A stretch of 64,000 nucleotides of DNA, taken from contig NZ_JAFHKI010000115.1 in the NCBI RefSeq assembly GCF_016937615.1, forward strand, positions 19,934-83,933, read 5' to 3'. Position 1 is the stretch's first letter. Every line of letters starts with the position of its first letter. The DNA comes from Pseudomonas lactucae (GTDB lineage Bacteria; Pseudomonadota; Gammaproteobacteria; Pseudomonadales; Pseudomonadaceae). Below the pieces are notes generated by a model. It was not told the DNA's origin. It did no database searches and worked only from the letters and a program-made list of their open reading frames with translations. Positions 1 through 9,667 of the stretch are shown piece by piece. A program made the translations under genes and the position numbers.

Positions 1-647
1 ACGACTACATCGTCAACGTGCAGAAGGCTATCCCTGCCCCGCTCAACTATAAGGGCTTCCCCAAGTCGATCTGCACCTCGGTCAACCATGTGGTCTGCCA
101 CGGCATTCCGGGTGACAAGCCGTTGAAGGATGGCGACACCCTGAACATCGACGTCACCGTGATCAAGGACCGCTACTTCGGCGACACCAGCCGCATGTTC
201 CACGTCGGCAACGTGCCGGTCTGGGCCGAGCGCCTGTCCCAGGTGACCCAGGAGTGCATGTACAAGGCCATCGAGATCGTCAAGCCCGGCTGCCGCCTGG
301 GCGATATCGGCGAAGTGATCCAGAAGCACGCCGAAAAGAACGGTTTCTCGGTGGTTCGCGATTTCTGCGGCCACGGCATCGGCACCGTATTTCACGAAGA
401 ACCACAGATTTTGCACTATGGCCGCGCCGGCACCGGCATGGAGCTCAAGGCAGGCATGACCTTTACCATCGAGCCGATGATCAACCAGGGCAAGGCCGAC
501 ACCAAGGTGCTGGGCGACGGCTGGACCGCCATCACCAAGGACCGCAAGCTCTCGGCCCAATGGGAACACACCCTGCTGGTCACCGAGACCGGCTACGAGA
601 TCTTCACCCTGCGCGCCGATGACACGATCCCTCGCGTTTCAGCCTGA
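1..647 (+). CDS. map: Methionine aminopeptidase, type I (5' truncated by window edge)
   Basis: Cytosolic metalloprotease that removes the N-terminal methionine from nascent proteins. The frame is open from the first full codon at base 3, so the beginning lies outside the window. The metal-binding residues of the family are present: His in VVCHGIP, Asp in NIDVT and GDTS, His in CGHGIG, Glu in FTIEPM and Glu in AQWEH. The last residues follow the E. coli pattern (LRADDTIP). It sits 66 bp upstream of glnD on the same strand, the usual arrangement in gammaproteobacteria. Identity is close to certain; only the N-terminus is missing. Confidence 0.96.
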   Translation, partial: DYIVNVQKAIPAPLNYKGFPKSICTSVNHVVCHGIPGDKPLKDGDTLNIDVTVIKDRYFGDTSRMFHVGNVPVWAERLSQVTQECMYKAIEIVKPGCRLGDIGEVIQKHAEKNGFSVVRDFCGHGIGTVFHEEPQILHYGRAGTGMELKAGMTFTIEPMINQGKADTKVLGDGWTAITKDRKLSAQWEHTLLVTETGYEIFTLRADDTIPRVSA

Positions 648-713
648 CGGATTGCCCAGGTTTTCCCGCAGCGTGTTGTGACTGACTGAATAGATAGAAA
701 GGAAAACCGATCG

Positions 714-3416
714 ATGCCCCAGGTGGATCCCGAACTCTTCGACCGTGGCCAGTTCCAGGCCGAACTGGCCCTGAAGGCGAGCCCCATCGCCGCGTTCAAG
801 AAGGCCATCCGCCAAGCCCGCGAGGTGCTCGATGAGCGCTTTCGCAGTGGCCGGGACATACGCCGACTGATCGAAGACCGTGCCTGGTTCGTCGACAACA
901 TCCTGCAAAAGGCCTGGGAGCAGTTCAGTTGGAGCGAAGACGCCGATATCGCCCTGGTGGCGGTCGGCGGCTACGGGCGTGGCGAACTGCACCCCTATTC
1001 CGACATCGACCTGCTGATCCTGCTGGACAGCGCCGATCATGAGATCTTTCGCGATTCCATCGAGCGCTTTCTGACGCTGCTGTGGGACATCGGCCTGGAA
1101 GTCGGCCAGAGCGTGCGTTCGGTCGATGAATGCGCCGAAGAAGCCCGCGCCGACTTGACGGTCGTCACCAACCTGATGGAAAGCCGCACCATCTGCGGCC
1201 CCGAACGCCTGCGCCAACGAATGCTCGATGTCACCAGCACCGCGCACATGTGGCCCAGCAAGGATTTCTTCCTGGCCAAGCGCGCCGAGCAGAAGACACG
1301 GCATCACAAATACAACGACACCGAATACAACCTGGAACCCAACGTCAAAGGCTCGCCGGGCGGGCTGCGCGACATCCAGACGATTTTGTGGGTCGCCCGT
1401 CGCCAGTACGGCACCCTGAACCTGCGCGCCCTGGCCGGCGAAGGCTTTTTGGTGGAGAGCGAAAACGCCTTGCTGGCCTCGTCCCAGGAATTCCTGTGGA
1501 AGGTGCGCTACGCCCTGCACATGCTCGCCGGGCGCTCCGAAGACCGCCTGCTGTTCGATCATCAGCGCTCCATCGCGACCCTGCTGGGTTTCGAAAGCGA
1601 GGACGCCAAGACCAGCATCGAAAGCTTCATGCAGCAGTACTACCGAGTGGTCATGAGCATCGCCCAGCTCAGCGACCTGATTATCCAGCACTTTGAAGAA
1701 GTGATCCTGGCCCCCGAAGACGAAGCGCCGCCGCAGCCGATCAATGCGCGCTTCCAGCTGCACGACGGCTATATCGAGGCGCGCAACGACAACGTGTTCC
1801 GTCGCACCCCGTTCGCCATGCTGGAAATCTTCGTGTTGATGGCCCAGCAGCCGGAAATCAAAGGCGTGCGCGCCGACACCATCCGCCTGCTGCGGGAAAA
1901 CCGTCACCTGATCGACGATGATTTTCGCAACGATATCCGCAACACCAGCCTGTTTATCGAGCTGTTCAAGTGCAAGATCGGCATTCACCGCAACCTGCGC
2001 CGCATGAACCGCTACGGCATCCTCGGACGTTATCTGCCGGAATTCGGCTTTATCGTCGGGCAGATGCAGCACGACCTGTTCCACATCTATACGGTGGACG
2101 CGCATACGCTGAACCTGATCAAACACCTGCGTAAGCTGCAATACACCCAGGTGTCGGAGAAATTTCCGCTGGCCAGTAAGCTGATGGCCAAGCTGCCCAA
2201 GCCGGAGCTGATCTACCTGGCCGGCCTGTACCACGACATCGGCAAGGGCCGGCATGGCGACCACTCGGAAGTCGGTGCGGTCGACGCCGAAGCGTTCTGC
2301 CAGCGCCACCAGTTGCCGCAGTGGGACAGCCGCCTGATCGTCTGGCTGGTGCAGAACCACCTGGTCATGTCGACCACCGCCCAGCGCAAGGACTTGTCCG
2401 ACCCGCAGGTGATCCACGACTTCGCGCAGATCGTCGGCAACGAAACCCGCCTCGACTACCTGTACGTGCTGACCGTCTCCGATATCAACGCCACCAACCC
2501 GACGCTGTGGAACTCGTGGCGCGCCAGCCTCTTGCGCCAGCTGTATACCGAGACCAAGCGCGCCCTGCGTCGCGGCCTGGAAAACCCGGTGGACCGCGAA
2601 GAGCAGATCCGCCGCACCCAAAGCGCGGCGCTGGATATTCTGGTGCGCGGCGGCAACGACCCGGACGACGTCGAGCAATTGTGGTCACAGCTGGGTGACG
2701 ATTACTTCCTGCGTCACACCGCTGGCGATGTGGCCTGGCACACTGATGCGATCCTGCAACAGCCGGCCGATGGCGGCCCGCTGGTGTTGATCAAGGAAAC
2801 CACCCAGCGCGAGTTCGAGGGCGGCACGCAGATCTTCATCTATGCGCCCGACCAGCACGACTTCTTCGCCGTGACCGTGGCGGCCATGGACCAGCTCAAC
2901 CTGAACATCCATGACGCTCGGGTCATTACCTCCAGCAGCCAGTTCACCCTCGACACCTACATCGTGCTCGACACCGAAGGCGAGTCCATCGGCGACAACC
3001 CGGCGCGGGTGAAAAAGATCCGCGAAGGCCTCACCGAAGCACTGCGCAACCCGGATGACTACCCGACCATCATCCAGCGCCGCGTGCCGCGCCAACTCAA
3101 GCACTTTGCCTTTGCGCCCCAGGTGACCATTTCCAACGATGCACAGCGCCCGGTCACGGTGCTGGAACTCAGCGCCCCGGATCGCCCCGGCCTGCTGGCG
3201 CGTATCGGCGGGATCTTCCTGGAATTCGATTTGTCGTTACAGAATGCCAAGATTGCGACCCTCGGCGAGCGCGTGGAAGACGTGTTCTTCATCACCGATG
3301 CCGACAACCAGCCGCTGTCCGATCCTGAGCTGTGCCTGCGATTGCAGGAAGCTATCGTGCAGCAGTTGAGCGTGACTCAGGAACCCGGTGTCGAGCTGAC
3401 GCGCCTGACGATCTAA
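714..3416 (+). CDS. glnD: [Protein-PII] uridylyltransferase / uridylyl-removing enzyme GlnD
   Basis: Bifunctional nitrogen sensor, 900 aa, that uridylylates PII when glutamine is low and removes UMP when it is high. The N-terminal nucleotidyltransferase motif is at about residues 84-102 (GGYGRGELHPYSDIDLLIL, with the catalytic Asp pair). An HD hydrolase domain is marked by YHDIGKGRHGDH near residue 505. Two C-terminal ACT domains follow, one around 715-800 and one starting at LELSAPDRPGLLARI near 817. The length fits the family (about 890 aa). The ATG at 714 follows an AGAAAGGA-type ribosome site. It lies between map and dapC, as in P. aeruginosa. Confidence 0.97.
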   Translation: MPQVDPELFDRGQFQAELALKASPIAAFKKAIRQAREVLDERFRSGRDIRRLIEDRAWFVDNILQKAWEQFSWSEDADIALVAVGGYGRGELHPYSDIDLLILLDSADHEIFRDSIERFLTLLWDIGLEVGQSVRSVDECAEEARADLTVVTNLMESRTICGPERLRQRMLDVTSTAHMWPSKDFFLAKRAEQKTRHHKYNDTEYNLEPNVKGSPGGLRDIQTILWVARRQYGTLNLRALAGEGFLVESENALLASSQEFLWKVRYALHMLAGRSEDRLLFDHQRSIATLLGFESEDAKTSIESFMQQYYRVVMSIAQLSDLIIQHFEEVILAPEDEAPPQPINARFQLHDGYIEARNDNVFRRTPFAMLEIFVLMAQQPEIKGVRADTIRLLRENRHLIDDDFRNDIRNTSLFIELFKCKIGIHRNLRRMNRYGILGRYLPEFGFIVGQMQHDLFHIYTVDAHTLNLIKHLRKLQYTQVSEKFPLASKLMAKLPKPELIYLAGLYHDIGKGRHGDHSEVGAVDAEAFCQRHQLPQWDSRLIVWLVQNHLVMSTTAQRKDLSDPQVIHDFAQIVGNETRLDYLYVLTVSDINATNPTLWNSWRASLLRQLYTETKRALRRGLENPVDREEQIRRTQSAALDILVRGGNDPDDVEQLWSQLGDDYFLRHTAGDVAWHTDAILQQPADGGPLVLIKETTQREFEGGTQIFIYAPDQHDFFAVTVAAMDQLNLNIHDARVITSSSQFTLDTYIVLDTEGESIGDNPARVKKIREGLTEALRNPDDYPTIIQRRVPRQLKHFAFAPQVTISNDAQRPVTVLELSAPDRPGLLARIGGIFLEFDLSLQNAKIATLGERVEDVFFITDADNQPLSDPELCLRLQEAIVQQLSVTQEPGVELTRLTI

Positions 3417-3454
3417 ACCTCATTCCAGTTTTTAACGCCTTGCACGAGATTCCC

Positions 3455-4654
3455 ATGAACAACGCCCTGAACCAGTTGCAGCCCTACCCGTTCGAGAAAC
3501 TGCGGGCCCTGCTCGGCAGCGTCACACCGAACCCGGACAAGCGCCCGATTGCGCTGTCCATCGGCGAGCCCAAGCACACCTCGCCAGCCTTCGTGGCCGA
3601 GGCACTGAGCAGCAACCTCGACCAGATGGCGGTGTACCCCACCACCCTGGGCATCCCGGCCCTGCGCGAGGCTATCGGTGCCTGGTGCGAACGCCGCTTC
3701 AACGTGCCAAAGGGCTGGCTGGACCCGGCGCGCAACATCCTGCCGGTCAATGGCACCCGTGAAGCGCTGTTCGCCTTCACCCAGACCGTGGTCAACCGTG
3801 GCGACGACGCCCTGGTGGTGAGCCCCAATCCGTTCTACCAAATCTATGAAGGCGCCGCGTTCCTGGCCGGGGCCAAGCCGCACTACCTGCCGTGCCTGGA
3901 CGAAAACGGCTTCAACCCGGATTTCGATGCGGTTTCGCCGGACATCTGGAAACGCTGCCAGATCCTGTTCCTGTGCTCCCCAGGCAACCCGACCGGCGCG
4001 CTGATCCCGGTAGAGACCCTGAAAAAACTCATCGCCCTGGCCGACGAATACGATTTCGTCATTGCCGCCGACGAGTGCTACAGCGAACTGTACTTCGATG
4101 AACAAACCCCGCCACCGGGCCTGCTGAGCGCCTGCGTCGAACTGGGTCGCCAGGACTTCAAGCGTTGCGTGGTATTCCACAGCCTGTCCAAACGCTCCAA
4201 CCTGCCCGGCCTGCGTTCAGGTTTTGTCGCCGGCGACGCCGACATCCTCAAGGCCTTCTTGCTGTACCGCACTTATCACGGCTGCGCGATGCCGGTACAA
4301 ACCCAACTGGCCAGCATCGCCGCCTGGCAGGACGAGGCTCATGTACAAGCCAACCGCGACCTGTACCGCGAGAAATTCGACGCCGTGCTGACAATCCTCA
4401 AACCGGTGCTGGATGTGCAACATCCCGACGGCGGGTTCTACCTGTGGCCAAATGTGGATGGCGACGATACCGCCTTCTGCCGCGACTTGTTCGTGGAAGA
4501 GCACGTGACCGTGGTGCCGGGCTCGTACCTGTCGCGCGAGGTGGATGGCGCTAACCCGGGGGCCGGTCGTGTGCGCCTGGCACTGGTTGCGCCGCTGGCC
4601 GAGTGCGTCGAAGCGGCTGAGCGGATTCGGGACTTTATTCAGCGTCGCCGGTAA
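3455..4654 (+). CDS. dapC: Succinyldiaminopimelate aminotransferase
   Basis: Fold-type I PLP aminotransferase of 399 aa that converts N-succinyl-2-amino-6-ketopimelate to N-succinyl-diaminopimelate in lysine and peptidoglycan synthesis. The PLP lysine is K246 in SLSKRSNLPG, and the cofactor-binding Asp/Tyr pair appears in AADECYSELYF. The ATG at 3455 (MNNALNQLQPY) was chosen over an earlier in-frame start at 3332, which lies inside glnD. It begins 38 bp after glnD, with dapD downstream beyond an antiporter gene on the other strand. The 3' end is only 9 bp from the convergent antiporter gene. Confidence 0.93.
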   Translation: MNNALNQLQPYPFEKLRALLGSVTPNPDKRPIALSIGEPKHTSPAFVAEALSSNLDQMAVYPTTLGIPALREAIGAWCERRFNVPKGWLDPARNILPVNGTREALFAFTQTVVNRGDDALVVSPNPFYQIYEGAAFLAGAKPHYLPCLDENGFNPDFDAVSPDIWKRCQILFLCSPGNPTGALIPVETLKKLIALADEYDFVIAADECYSELYFDEQTPPPGLLSACVELGRQDFKRCVVFHSLSKRSNLPGLRSGFVAGDADILKAFLLYRTYHGCAMPVQTQLASIAAWQDEAHVQANRDLYREKFDAVLTILKPVLDVQHPDGGFYLWPNVDGDDTAFCRDLFVEEHVTVVPGSYLSREVDGANPGAGRVRLALVAPLAECVEAAERIRDFIQRRR

Positions 4655-4663
4655 GCAACCGGG

Positions 4664-6307
4664 TCACTTCAGTGGCCCCAGGTTCGCCTCACTCATATCC
4701 AGCTCCGCCAGCACCTCCCGCAAAACGTCATCACCGATCTGGTGATGACGGCTCAAGCTATATAGCTCCAACCGTTGCGCGCGCAGGGCCTTCAGCCGCA
4801 GTTTTCGCTCAAGCAGGTCCATCTGCCGCGCCAGTGCCTGGGCTTCGGCCGAATCGTTGAACACCTCCAACTGATGACGATACTCCGACATCAGCCGCGC
4901 CTTGAGTTCGGTCGCCAATGCCGCCTGGGCGGCGTCGGACATTTCCGATTCAGCCGGCTCTTCGACCTCCAGCGCGTGAATCGCTGCAACGGCGGTCTTT
5001 TTCCACGCCTCGCGCACTTCGTTATGGCGCTTCTCATCGGGGCTCTTTTCGAGACCGCGCAGTAGCAACGGCAAGGCAATGCAGGCGCAGACCAGTGAAA
5101 GCAGGATCACGCCGGCCGCAATAAAGATCAGCAGATCGCGCTCAGGAAAGTCTTTGCCAGGCGCCAGCAACAAAGGCACCGACATCACACCCGCCAGTGT
5201 CACCGCACCGCGCACCCCGCCGACCGTCAAGAGCCAACAGGATCGGGCGGTAGGTACCAACGTCAGCTCACTTTTCCCACGCAGGCGACGCAACAATCCC
5301 GACAGCCTCCAGATGCTCTGTACCCAGATAAACCGCAGCACCACCAGTACCAGGAAGATCGCGACCACATCCACGCAGCGATAGAAAAGCGTTGGCCAAA
5401 GCGTCGGTTCATGGCTCACCACCGCCTTGATAATGTCCGGCAATTGCAGGCCCAGCAGCAGGAAGATCAAGCCATTGAAGGCAAACTCCAACAACGACCA
5501 CACACTGCGATTGAGCAGGCGCGTACTGGTCTGGCGTGGCAGCAGGTCGAGCCAGCTCTGCATCATCCCAGCAGCGACCGCCGACAAAATCCCCGAGGCA
5601 CCCAAACGCTCAGCCAACACATAGGCAGCAAACGGCAGCAGTAACATGAACACCACGTGGGTCGCCGGGTCGTCCCAACCGCGCGCGATCATCCAGGCGC
5701 GCAAGCGGCCGACCAGCCAGCTCAACGCCACACCGACCGCCAGGCCACCCACCGCTACCAGCACGAAGGTCAGGCTCGCATCCGCCAGGGAAAACACCCC
5801 GGTCAACGCCGCGGCCAAGGCGAACTTGAACGTCACCAGGCCCGACGCGTCATTCATCAACGCTTCGCCCTGGAGCATGTGCATCAGCGGGGTGGGCAAA
5901 CGGTTCTGGGAAATGGCCGACACCGCCACGGCATCCGTCGGCGACAACACGGCGGCCAACGCGAAAGCCACCGGCAAGGGGATCGTCGGCAACAGCCAAT
6001 GGATGAAGTAACCGGCGCCCACCACGGTAAACAGCACCAGCCCCACCGCCAACGTCAGGATCGGGCCTCTGAGTCGCCACAACTCGCGCTTGGGCATGCG
6101 CCATCCGTCGGAGAACAGCAACGGCGGCAGGAACAGAAACAGAAACAACTCCGGGTCCAGCGCCACATGCAGCCCAAGCGTGGGCCAGGCCAGCAGCGCG
6201 CCGGCGGCAATCTGCACCAGCGGCAACGGAAGCGGAATCACACGCCCAACCAGACGCGAAACGCTGACCAGCATCAGCAGGATAAGAACGGTGTAGGCGG
6301 TTTGCAT
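4664..6307 (-). CDS. CPA1-family Na+/H+ antiporter (NhaP/YjcE type)
   Basis: Inner-membrane monovalent cation/proton antiporter of 547 aa. The N-terminal ~410 residues form about a dozen hydrophobic segments. They contain SPTDAVAVSA and the Asn-Asp pair in GEALMNDASGLV, typical of electroneutral CPA1 exchangers. The C-terminal ~130 residues are charged, Ala/Leu/Glu-rich and probably a cytosolic helical tail, as in E. coli YjcE. The ATG at 6307 (MQTAYTVLILLM) puts the first helix at the N-terminus; an in-frame start 17 codons upstream lacks homology-like sequence. Exact ion specificity cannot be read from sequence. Confidence 0.88.
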   Translation of the reverse strand: MQTAYTVLILLMLVSVSRLVGRVIPLPLPLVQIAAGALLAWPTLGLHVALDPELFLFLFLPPLLFSDGWRMPKRELWRLRGPILTLAVGLVLFTVVGAGYFIHWLLPTIPLPVAFALAAVLSPTDAVAVSAISQNRLPTPLMHMLQGEALMNDASGLVTFKFALAAALTGVFSLADASLTFVLVAVGGLAVGVALSWLVGRLRAWMIARGWDDPATHVVFMLLLPFAAYVLAERLGASGILSAVAAGMMQSWLDLLPRQTSTRLLNRSVWSLLEFAFNGLIFLLLGLQLPDIIKAVVSHEPTLWPTLFYRCVDVVAIFLVLVVLRFIWVQSIWRLSGLLRRLRGKSELTLVPTARSCWLLTVGGVRGAVTLAGVMSVPLLLAPGKDFPERDLLIFIAAGVILLSLVCACIALPLLLRGLEKSPDEKRHNEVREAWKKTAVAAIHALEVEEPAESEMSDAAQAALATELKARLMSEYRHQLEVFNDSAEAQALARQMDLLERKLRLKALRAQRLELYSLSRHHQIGDDVLREVLAELDMSEANLGPLK

Positions 6308-6531
6308 AACGCGGGGTTCTCGGACAATCGACTTGCAAGGACACACATCAGGCAACAACTAGTCGTTGAAGTGCCATAACCGGGCCATATTACCGGGCTA
6401 TGTTACGGGCTATGCCACGCAGTGGCTTTTGCACAAAAGTCGCACAGCGCAGGACGAGCGGCACCCAAAGCCGCTGGTCATGGCATAATCCGTAACCTTT
6501 AGTTTGCATCCGTCCAAAAGGGGGCAATTCC

Positions 6532-6894
6532 TTGACCGCTTCAAGCAAAACCTTGCACCTTTTCGGCATAAAAGCCTGCGACACCATGAAAAAGGCGCGC
6601 ACCTGGCTCGATGAGCACGCGGTGAACTATGAGTTCCACGACTACAAAACGGCCGGTATCGACCGCGAACACTTGACCCAATGGTGCAACGAGCACGGTT
6701 GGCAGGTGGTTTTGAACCGTGCGGGCACCACCTTTCGCAAACTCGAAGACGAACGCAAAGCCGATCTCGATCAGTCGAAAGCCATTGAATTGATGCTCGC
6801 ACAACCTTCGATGATCAAGCGCCCGGTGCTTGATCTCGGTGACAGAACCTTGATTGGCTTCAAGCCAGATACTTATTCGGCGGCCCTCAAGTAG
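6532..6894 (+). CDS. ArsC/Spx-family thioredoxin-fold protein (YffB-like)
   Basis: Small 120-aa thioredoxin-fold protein. The conserved Cys is C16 in GIKACDTMKKA, and the ArsC-type pattern continues through TFRKLED and MIKRPVLD. E. coli YffB, next to dapE, is the usual comparison; the genuine arsenate reductase role is not established for this subgroup. The start is a TTG at 6532 after a GGGGGCA ribosome site; no better ATG keeps the N-terminal strand. It lies 34 bp before dapD and is probably cotranscribed with it. Confidence 0.88.
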   Translation: MTASSKTLHLFGIKACDTMKKARTWLDEHAVNYEFHDYKTAGIDREHLTQWCNEHGWQVVLNRAGTTFRKLEDERKADLDQSKAIELMLAQPSMIKRPVLDLGDRTLIGFKPDTYSAALK

Positions 6895-6928
6895 GCCAGC
6901 CCTTCCCCATTTTTGTAGAGGTAACAGC

Positions 6929-7963
6929 ATGTCCCATTCCCTGTTCAGCCTGGGCTTCGGCGTCGGCACTCAGAACCGCCAAGGTGCTTGGCTGGAAGTG
7001 TTTTACGCACAACCGTTGCTCAACCCGCCAGCTGAAATCGTCGCGGCTATCGCACCCATCCTGGGTTACGCCGAAGGCAACCAGGCCATCACCTTCACCG
7101 TGACTCAGGCGCTGCAAATGGCCGACGCGCTCAAAGGCGTCGACGCAGCCCAGGCCGCCCTGCTGAGCCGCCTGGCTGAAAGCCACACGCCGCTGGTCGC
7201 TACCCTGCTGGCCGAAGACGCCGCGCTGACCTCCACGCCCGAGGCCTACCTCAAGCTGCACCTGCTGTCGCATCGCCTGGTCAAGCCGCACGGCCTGAGC
7301 CTGGCCGGTGTGTTCCCGCAGTTGCCGAACGTGGCCTGGACCAGCCAGGGCGCGATCGACATCAATGAACTGGCCGAACGCCAGCTGGAAGCACGCCTGC
7401 GTGGCGACCTGCTGGAAGTGTTTTCGGTGGACAAGTTCCCGAAAATGACCGACTACGTGGTGCCGGCCGGCGTGCGTATCGCTGATGCCGCCCGTCTGCG
7501 CCTGGGCGCCTATGTGGGCGAAGGCACCACCGTGATGCACGAAGGTTTCGTCAATTTCAACGCTGGCACCGAAGGCCCGGGCATGATCGAAGGTCGTGTA
7601 TCGGCGGGCGTATTCGTCGGCAAGGGCTCGGACCTGGGCGGCGGTTGCTCCACCATGGGCACCCTGTCGGGCGGCGGCAACATCGTGATCAAGGTCGGCG
7701 AAGGCTGCCTGATCGGCGCCAACGCCGGTATCGGTATTCCGCTGGGCGACCGCAACACCGTGGAGTCGGGCCTGTACGTCACCGCCGGCACCAAGGTCGC
7801 ACTGCTGGACGAGAAGAACCAACTGGTCAAGGTGGTCAAGGCGCGTGAACTGGCCGGCCAGCCGGACCTGCTGTTCCGCCGCAACTCCGAGACCGGTGCC
7901 GTGGAATGCAAAACCCACAAATCGGCCATCGAACTGAACGAAGCGCTGCACGCTCACAACTAA
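6929..7963 (+). CDS. dapD: 2,3,4,5-tetrahydropyridine-2,6-dicarboxylate N-succinyltransferase
   Basis: Trimeric left-handed beta-helix acyltransferase of 344 aa that makes N-succinyl-2-amino-6-ketopimelate for the lysine/DAP pathway; its product feeds DapC upstream. Hexapeptide-type turns run through about residues 185-290 (RIADAARLRLGAYVGEG, GVFVGKGSDLGGG, GCLIGANAGIGIPLG). It is the longer Pseudomonas-type DapD rather than the 274-aa E. coli form. The ATG at 6929 follows GTAGAGGTAAC; an in-frame start at 6854 overlaps the preceding gene and is less likely. Confidence 0.96.
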   Translation: MSHSLFSLGFGVGTQNRQGAWLEVFYAQPLLNPPAEIVAAIAPILGYAEGNQAITFTVTQALQMADALKGVDAAQAALLSRLAESHTPLVATLLAEDAALTSTPEAYLKLHLLSHRLVKPHGLSLAGVFPQLPNVAWTSQGAIDINELAERQLEARLRGDLLEVFSVDKFPKMTDYVVPAGVRIADAARLRLGAYVGEGTTVMHEGFVNFNAGTEGPGMIEGRVSAGVFVGKGSDLGGGCSTMGTLSGGGNIVIKVGEGCLIGANAGIGIPLGDRNTVESGLYVTAGTKVALLDEKNQLVKVVKARELAGQPDLLFRRNSETGAVECKTHKSAIELNEALHAHN

Positions 7964-7982
7964 GCAGCCACTCGATGCCACT

Positions 7983-8013
7983 AACGGGCCGCGCCTTCAG
8001 GGGACGGCCCGTT
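7983..8013 (+). terminator. Possible hairpin terminator after dapD
   Basis: Inverted repeat AACGGGCC (7983-7990) and GGCCCGTT (8006-8013) with a 15-nt loop, 20 bp after the dapD stop. There is no T-run after it, so termination efficiency is uncertain. Confidence 0.4.
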
Positions 8014-8032
8014 CATACGAGTCTTGACCACC

Positions 8033-9238
8033 ATGCTTGTGCCCTCCCCCTGGCGCGCCGACTTTCCGGCCATCGCCACCCTGCAACGGCAAGACCAGAC
8101 CTATCTGGACAACGCCGCCACCACGCAAAAACCCCAGGTCCTGCTGGATGCCATCAGTCATTACTACGCCAATGGCGCAGCCAATGTGCACCGGGCCCAG
8201 CATTTGCCGGGGGCGCATGCGACCCAAGCCTTCGAGGACAGCCGCAGCAAGGCTGCGCAGTGGTTGAATGCAGGCGACACGGGGCAGATCGTGTTTACCC
8301 ACGGCGCGACGTCAGCGCTGAACCTCTTGGCTTATGGCCTTGAGCATCTATTCAATGCGGGCGATGAGATTGTCATCAGCGCCCTGGAACACCACGCCAA
8401 CCTGCTGCCCTGGCAGCAACTGGCCAAACGTCATGCGCTGAAACTGGTGGTATTGCCGCTGGACGATGACGGCGTGATCGACCTGAATGCGGCCGCCGAA
8501 TTGATCGGCTCGCGTACACGGCTGCTGGCGGTGAGCCAACTCTCCAATGTCCTCGGCACCTGGCAACCCCTGGAGGCCTTACTCGCCCTGGCCAAGGCCC
8601 ATGGCGCGCTGAGCGTGATCGATGGTGCCCAAGGCATCGTCCATGGTCGCCACGATGTGCAGGCGCTGGGCTGCGACTTTTATGTGTTTTCCAGCCACAA
8701 GCTCTACGGCCCGGACGGCGTCGGCGTGCTGTATGGCCGCAACGAAGCCCTGCACCACCTGCGCCACTGGCAGTTCGGCGGCGAGATGGTGCAACAGGCC
8801 GACTACCACAGCGCGAGTTTCCGCCCTGCGCCGCTGGGCTTCGAGGCCGGTACCCCACCGATTGCCGGTGTGATCGGTTTGGGCGCCAGCCTGGATTATC
8901 TGAGTTCGCTGGATCAGCAGGCGATAATCGCCCATGAGGCAGCGCTGCATGACTACCTGCTGCGCGGGCTAAAAGCGCGCAATGGTCTGCGGCTGCTGGG
9001 CTCGCCGCAAGTGGCGCTGGCGAGCTTCACCGTCGAGAACCTGCACAATGCCGACCTCGCCTACCTGCTGGCGGACCAGGGCATTGCCGTGCGCGCCGGC
9101 CATCATTGCGCGATGCCACTGCTCAAGCAGATGAACCTCACCGGGGCGATACGCGTGTCGCTGGCCCTGTACAACGACTCGGCCGATGTGGAGCGGTTCT
9201 TTGACGCGCTGGATCACACGCTGGATATGCTGCGATGA
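8033..9238 (+). CDS. csdA: Cysteine desulfurase CsdA (SufS/class II type)
   Basis: PLP enzyme of 401 aa that releases sulfur from cysteine as a persulfide and passes it to CsdE. The PLP lysine is K223 in SSHKLYGPDGVG, and the persulfide-carrying Cys is C359 in RAGHHCAMPLL; both match E. coli CsdA positions to within one residue. The ATG at 8033 is preferred to a TTG three codons upstream. It overlaps csdE by 4 bp, which indicates translational coupling, and tcdA (csdL) follows on the opposite strand. Together these form the CSD sulfur-relay/ct6A tRNA-modification group. Confidence 0.94.
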   Translation: MLVPSPWRADFPAIATLQRQDQTYLDNAATTQKPQVLLDAISHYYANGAANVHRAQHLPGAHATQAFEDSRSKAAQWLNAGDTGQIVFTHGATSALNLLAYGLEHLFNAGDEIVISALEHHANLLPWQQLAKRHALKLVVLPLDDDGVIDLNAAAELIGSRTRLLAVSQLSNVLGTWQPLEALLALAKAHGALSVIDGAQGIVHGRHDVQALGCDFYVFSSHKLYGPDGVGVLYGRNEALHHLRHWQFGGEMVQQADYHSASFRPAPLGFEAGTPPIAGVIGLGASLDYLSSLDQQAIIAHEAALHDYLLRGLKARNGLRLLGSPQVALASFTVENLHNADLAYLLADQGIAVRAGHHCAMPLLKQMNLTGAIRVSLALYNDSADVERFFDALDHTLDMLR

Positions 9239-9648
9239 GCCTGCCGACAGACGCAGTGACTGCGCTGCACACCTTCCAGACGGTTGGCGGTTGGGAGCAA
9301 CGCGCCCGCCTGCTGATGCAGTGGGGAGAGCGCCTGCCGGTGTTGGCGGACGAGGATAAGATCGAGGCCAACCTGGTGCAGGGCTGCGAGAGCCTGGTGT
9401 GGCTGGTCGGCCGCCTGCTGGAAGGCCGTTGGCAGTTTGCTGCCAGCAGCGATGCGCGGATGATTCGAGGGTTGGTGGCGTTGTTGCTGGCGCGAGTCAA
9501 TGGGTTGTCGGCGGCTGAGTTGCAAGCGGTCGACTTGCCTGACTGGTTCAATCAACTGGGGCTTTCGCGCCAGCTGTCGCCGTCCAGAAGCAACGGCTTG
9601 AATGCAGTCCTGCAGCGCATGCGCGAGTTGAGCCGTACACAAATCTAA
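9235..9648 (+). CDS. csdE: Sulfur acceptor protein CsdE (SufE family)
   Basis: Sulfur acceptor of 137 aa that receives persulfide sulfur from CsdA. The SufE/CsdE signature Cys is C51 in LVQGCESLVWL, followed by the loop GLSAAELQAVDLPDWF typical of the family. The ATGA overlap with csdA at 9235-9238 ties the two genes. It converges on tcdA with a 19-bp gap that contains a scrap of REP-like sequence (atgtgggaggtg). Confidence 0.93.
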   Translation: MSLPTDAVTALHTFQTVGGWEQRARLLMQWGERLPVLADEDKIEANLVQGCESLVWLVGRLLEGRWQFAASSDARMIRGLVALLLARVNGLSAAELQAVDLPDWFNQLGLSRQLSPSRSNGLNAVLQRMRELSRTQI

Positions 9649-9667
9649 ATGTGGGAGGTGCTGAAAT

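Noticed and set aside
639..2678. Long open frame on the minus strand opposite glnD
   Set aside because: High-GC antisense shadow with low-complexity His/Gln/Asp-rich translation and no family; glnD on the plus strand is certain.
6486..6518. Sigma-54 promoter (TGGCAT ... TTGCAT) before the ArsC-like gene
   Set aside because: The GG and GC elements are much farther apart than the required ten bases.
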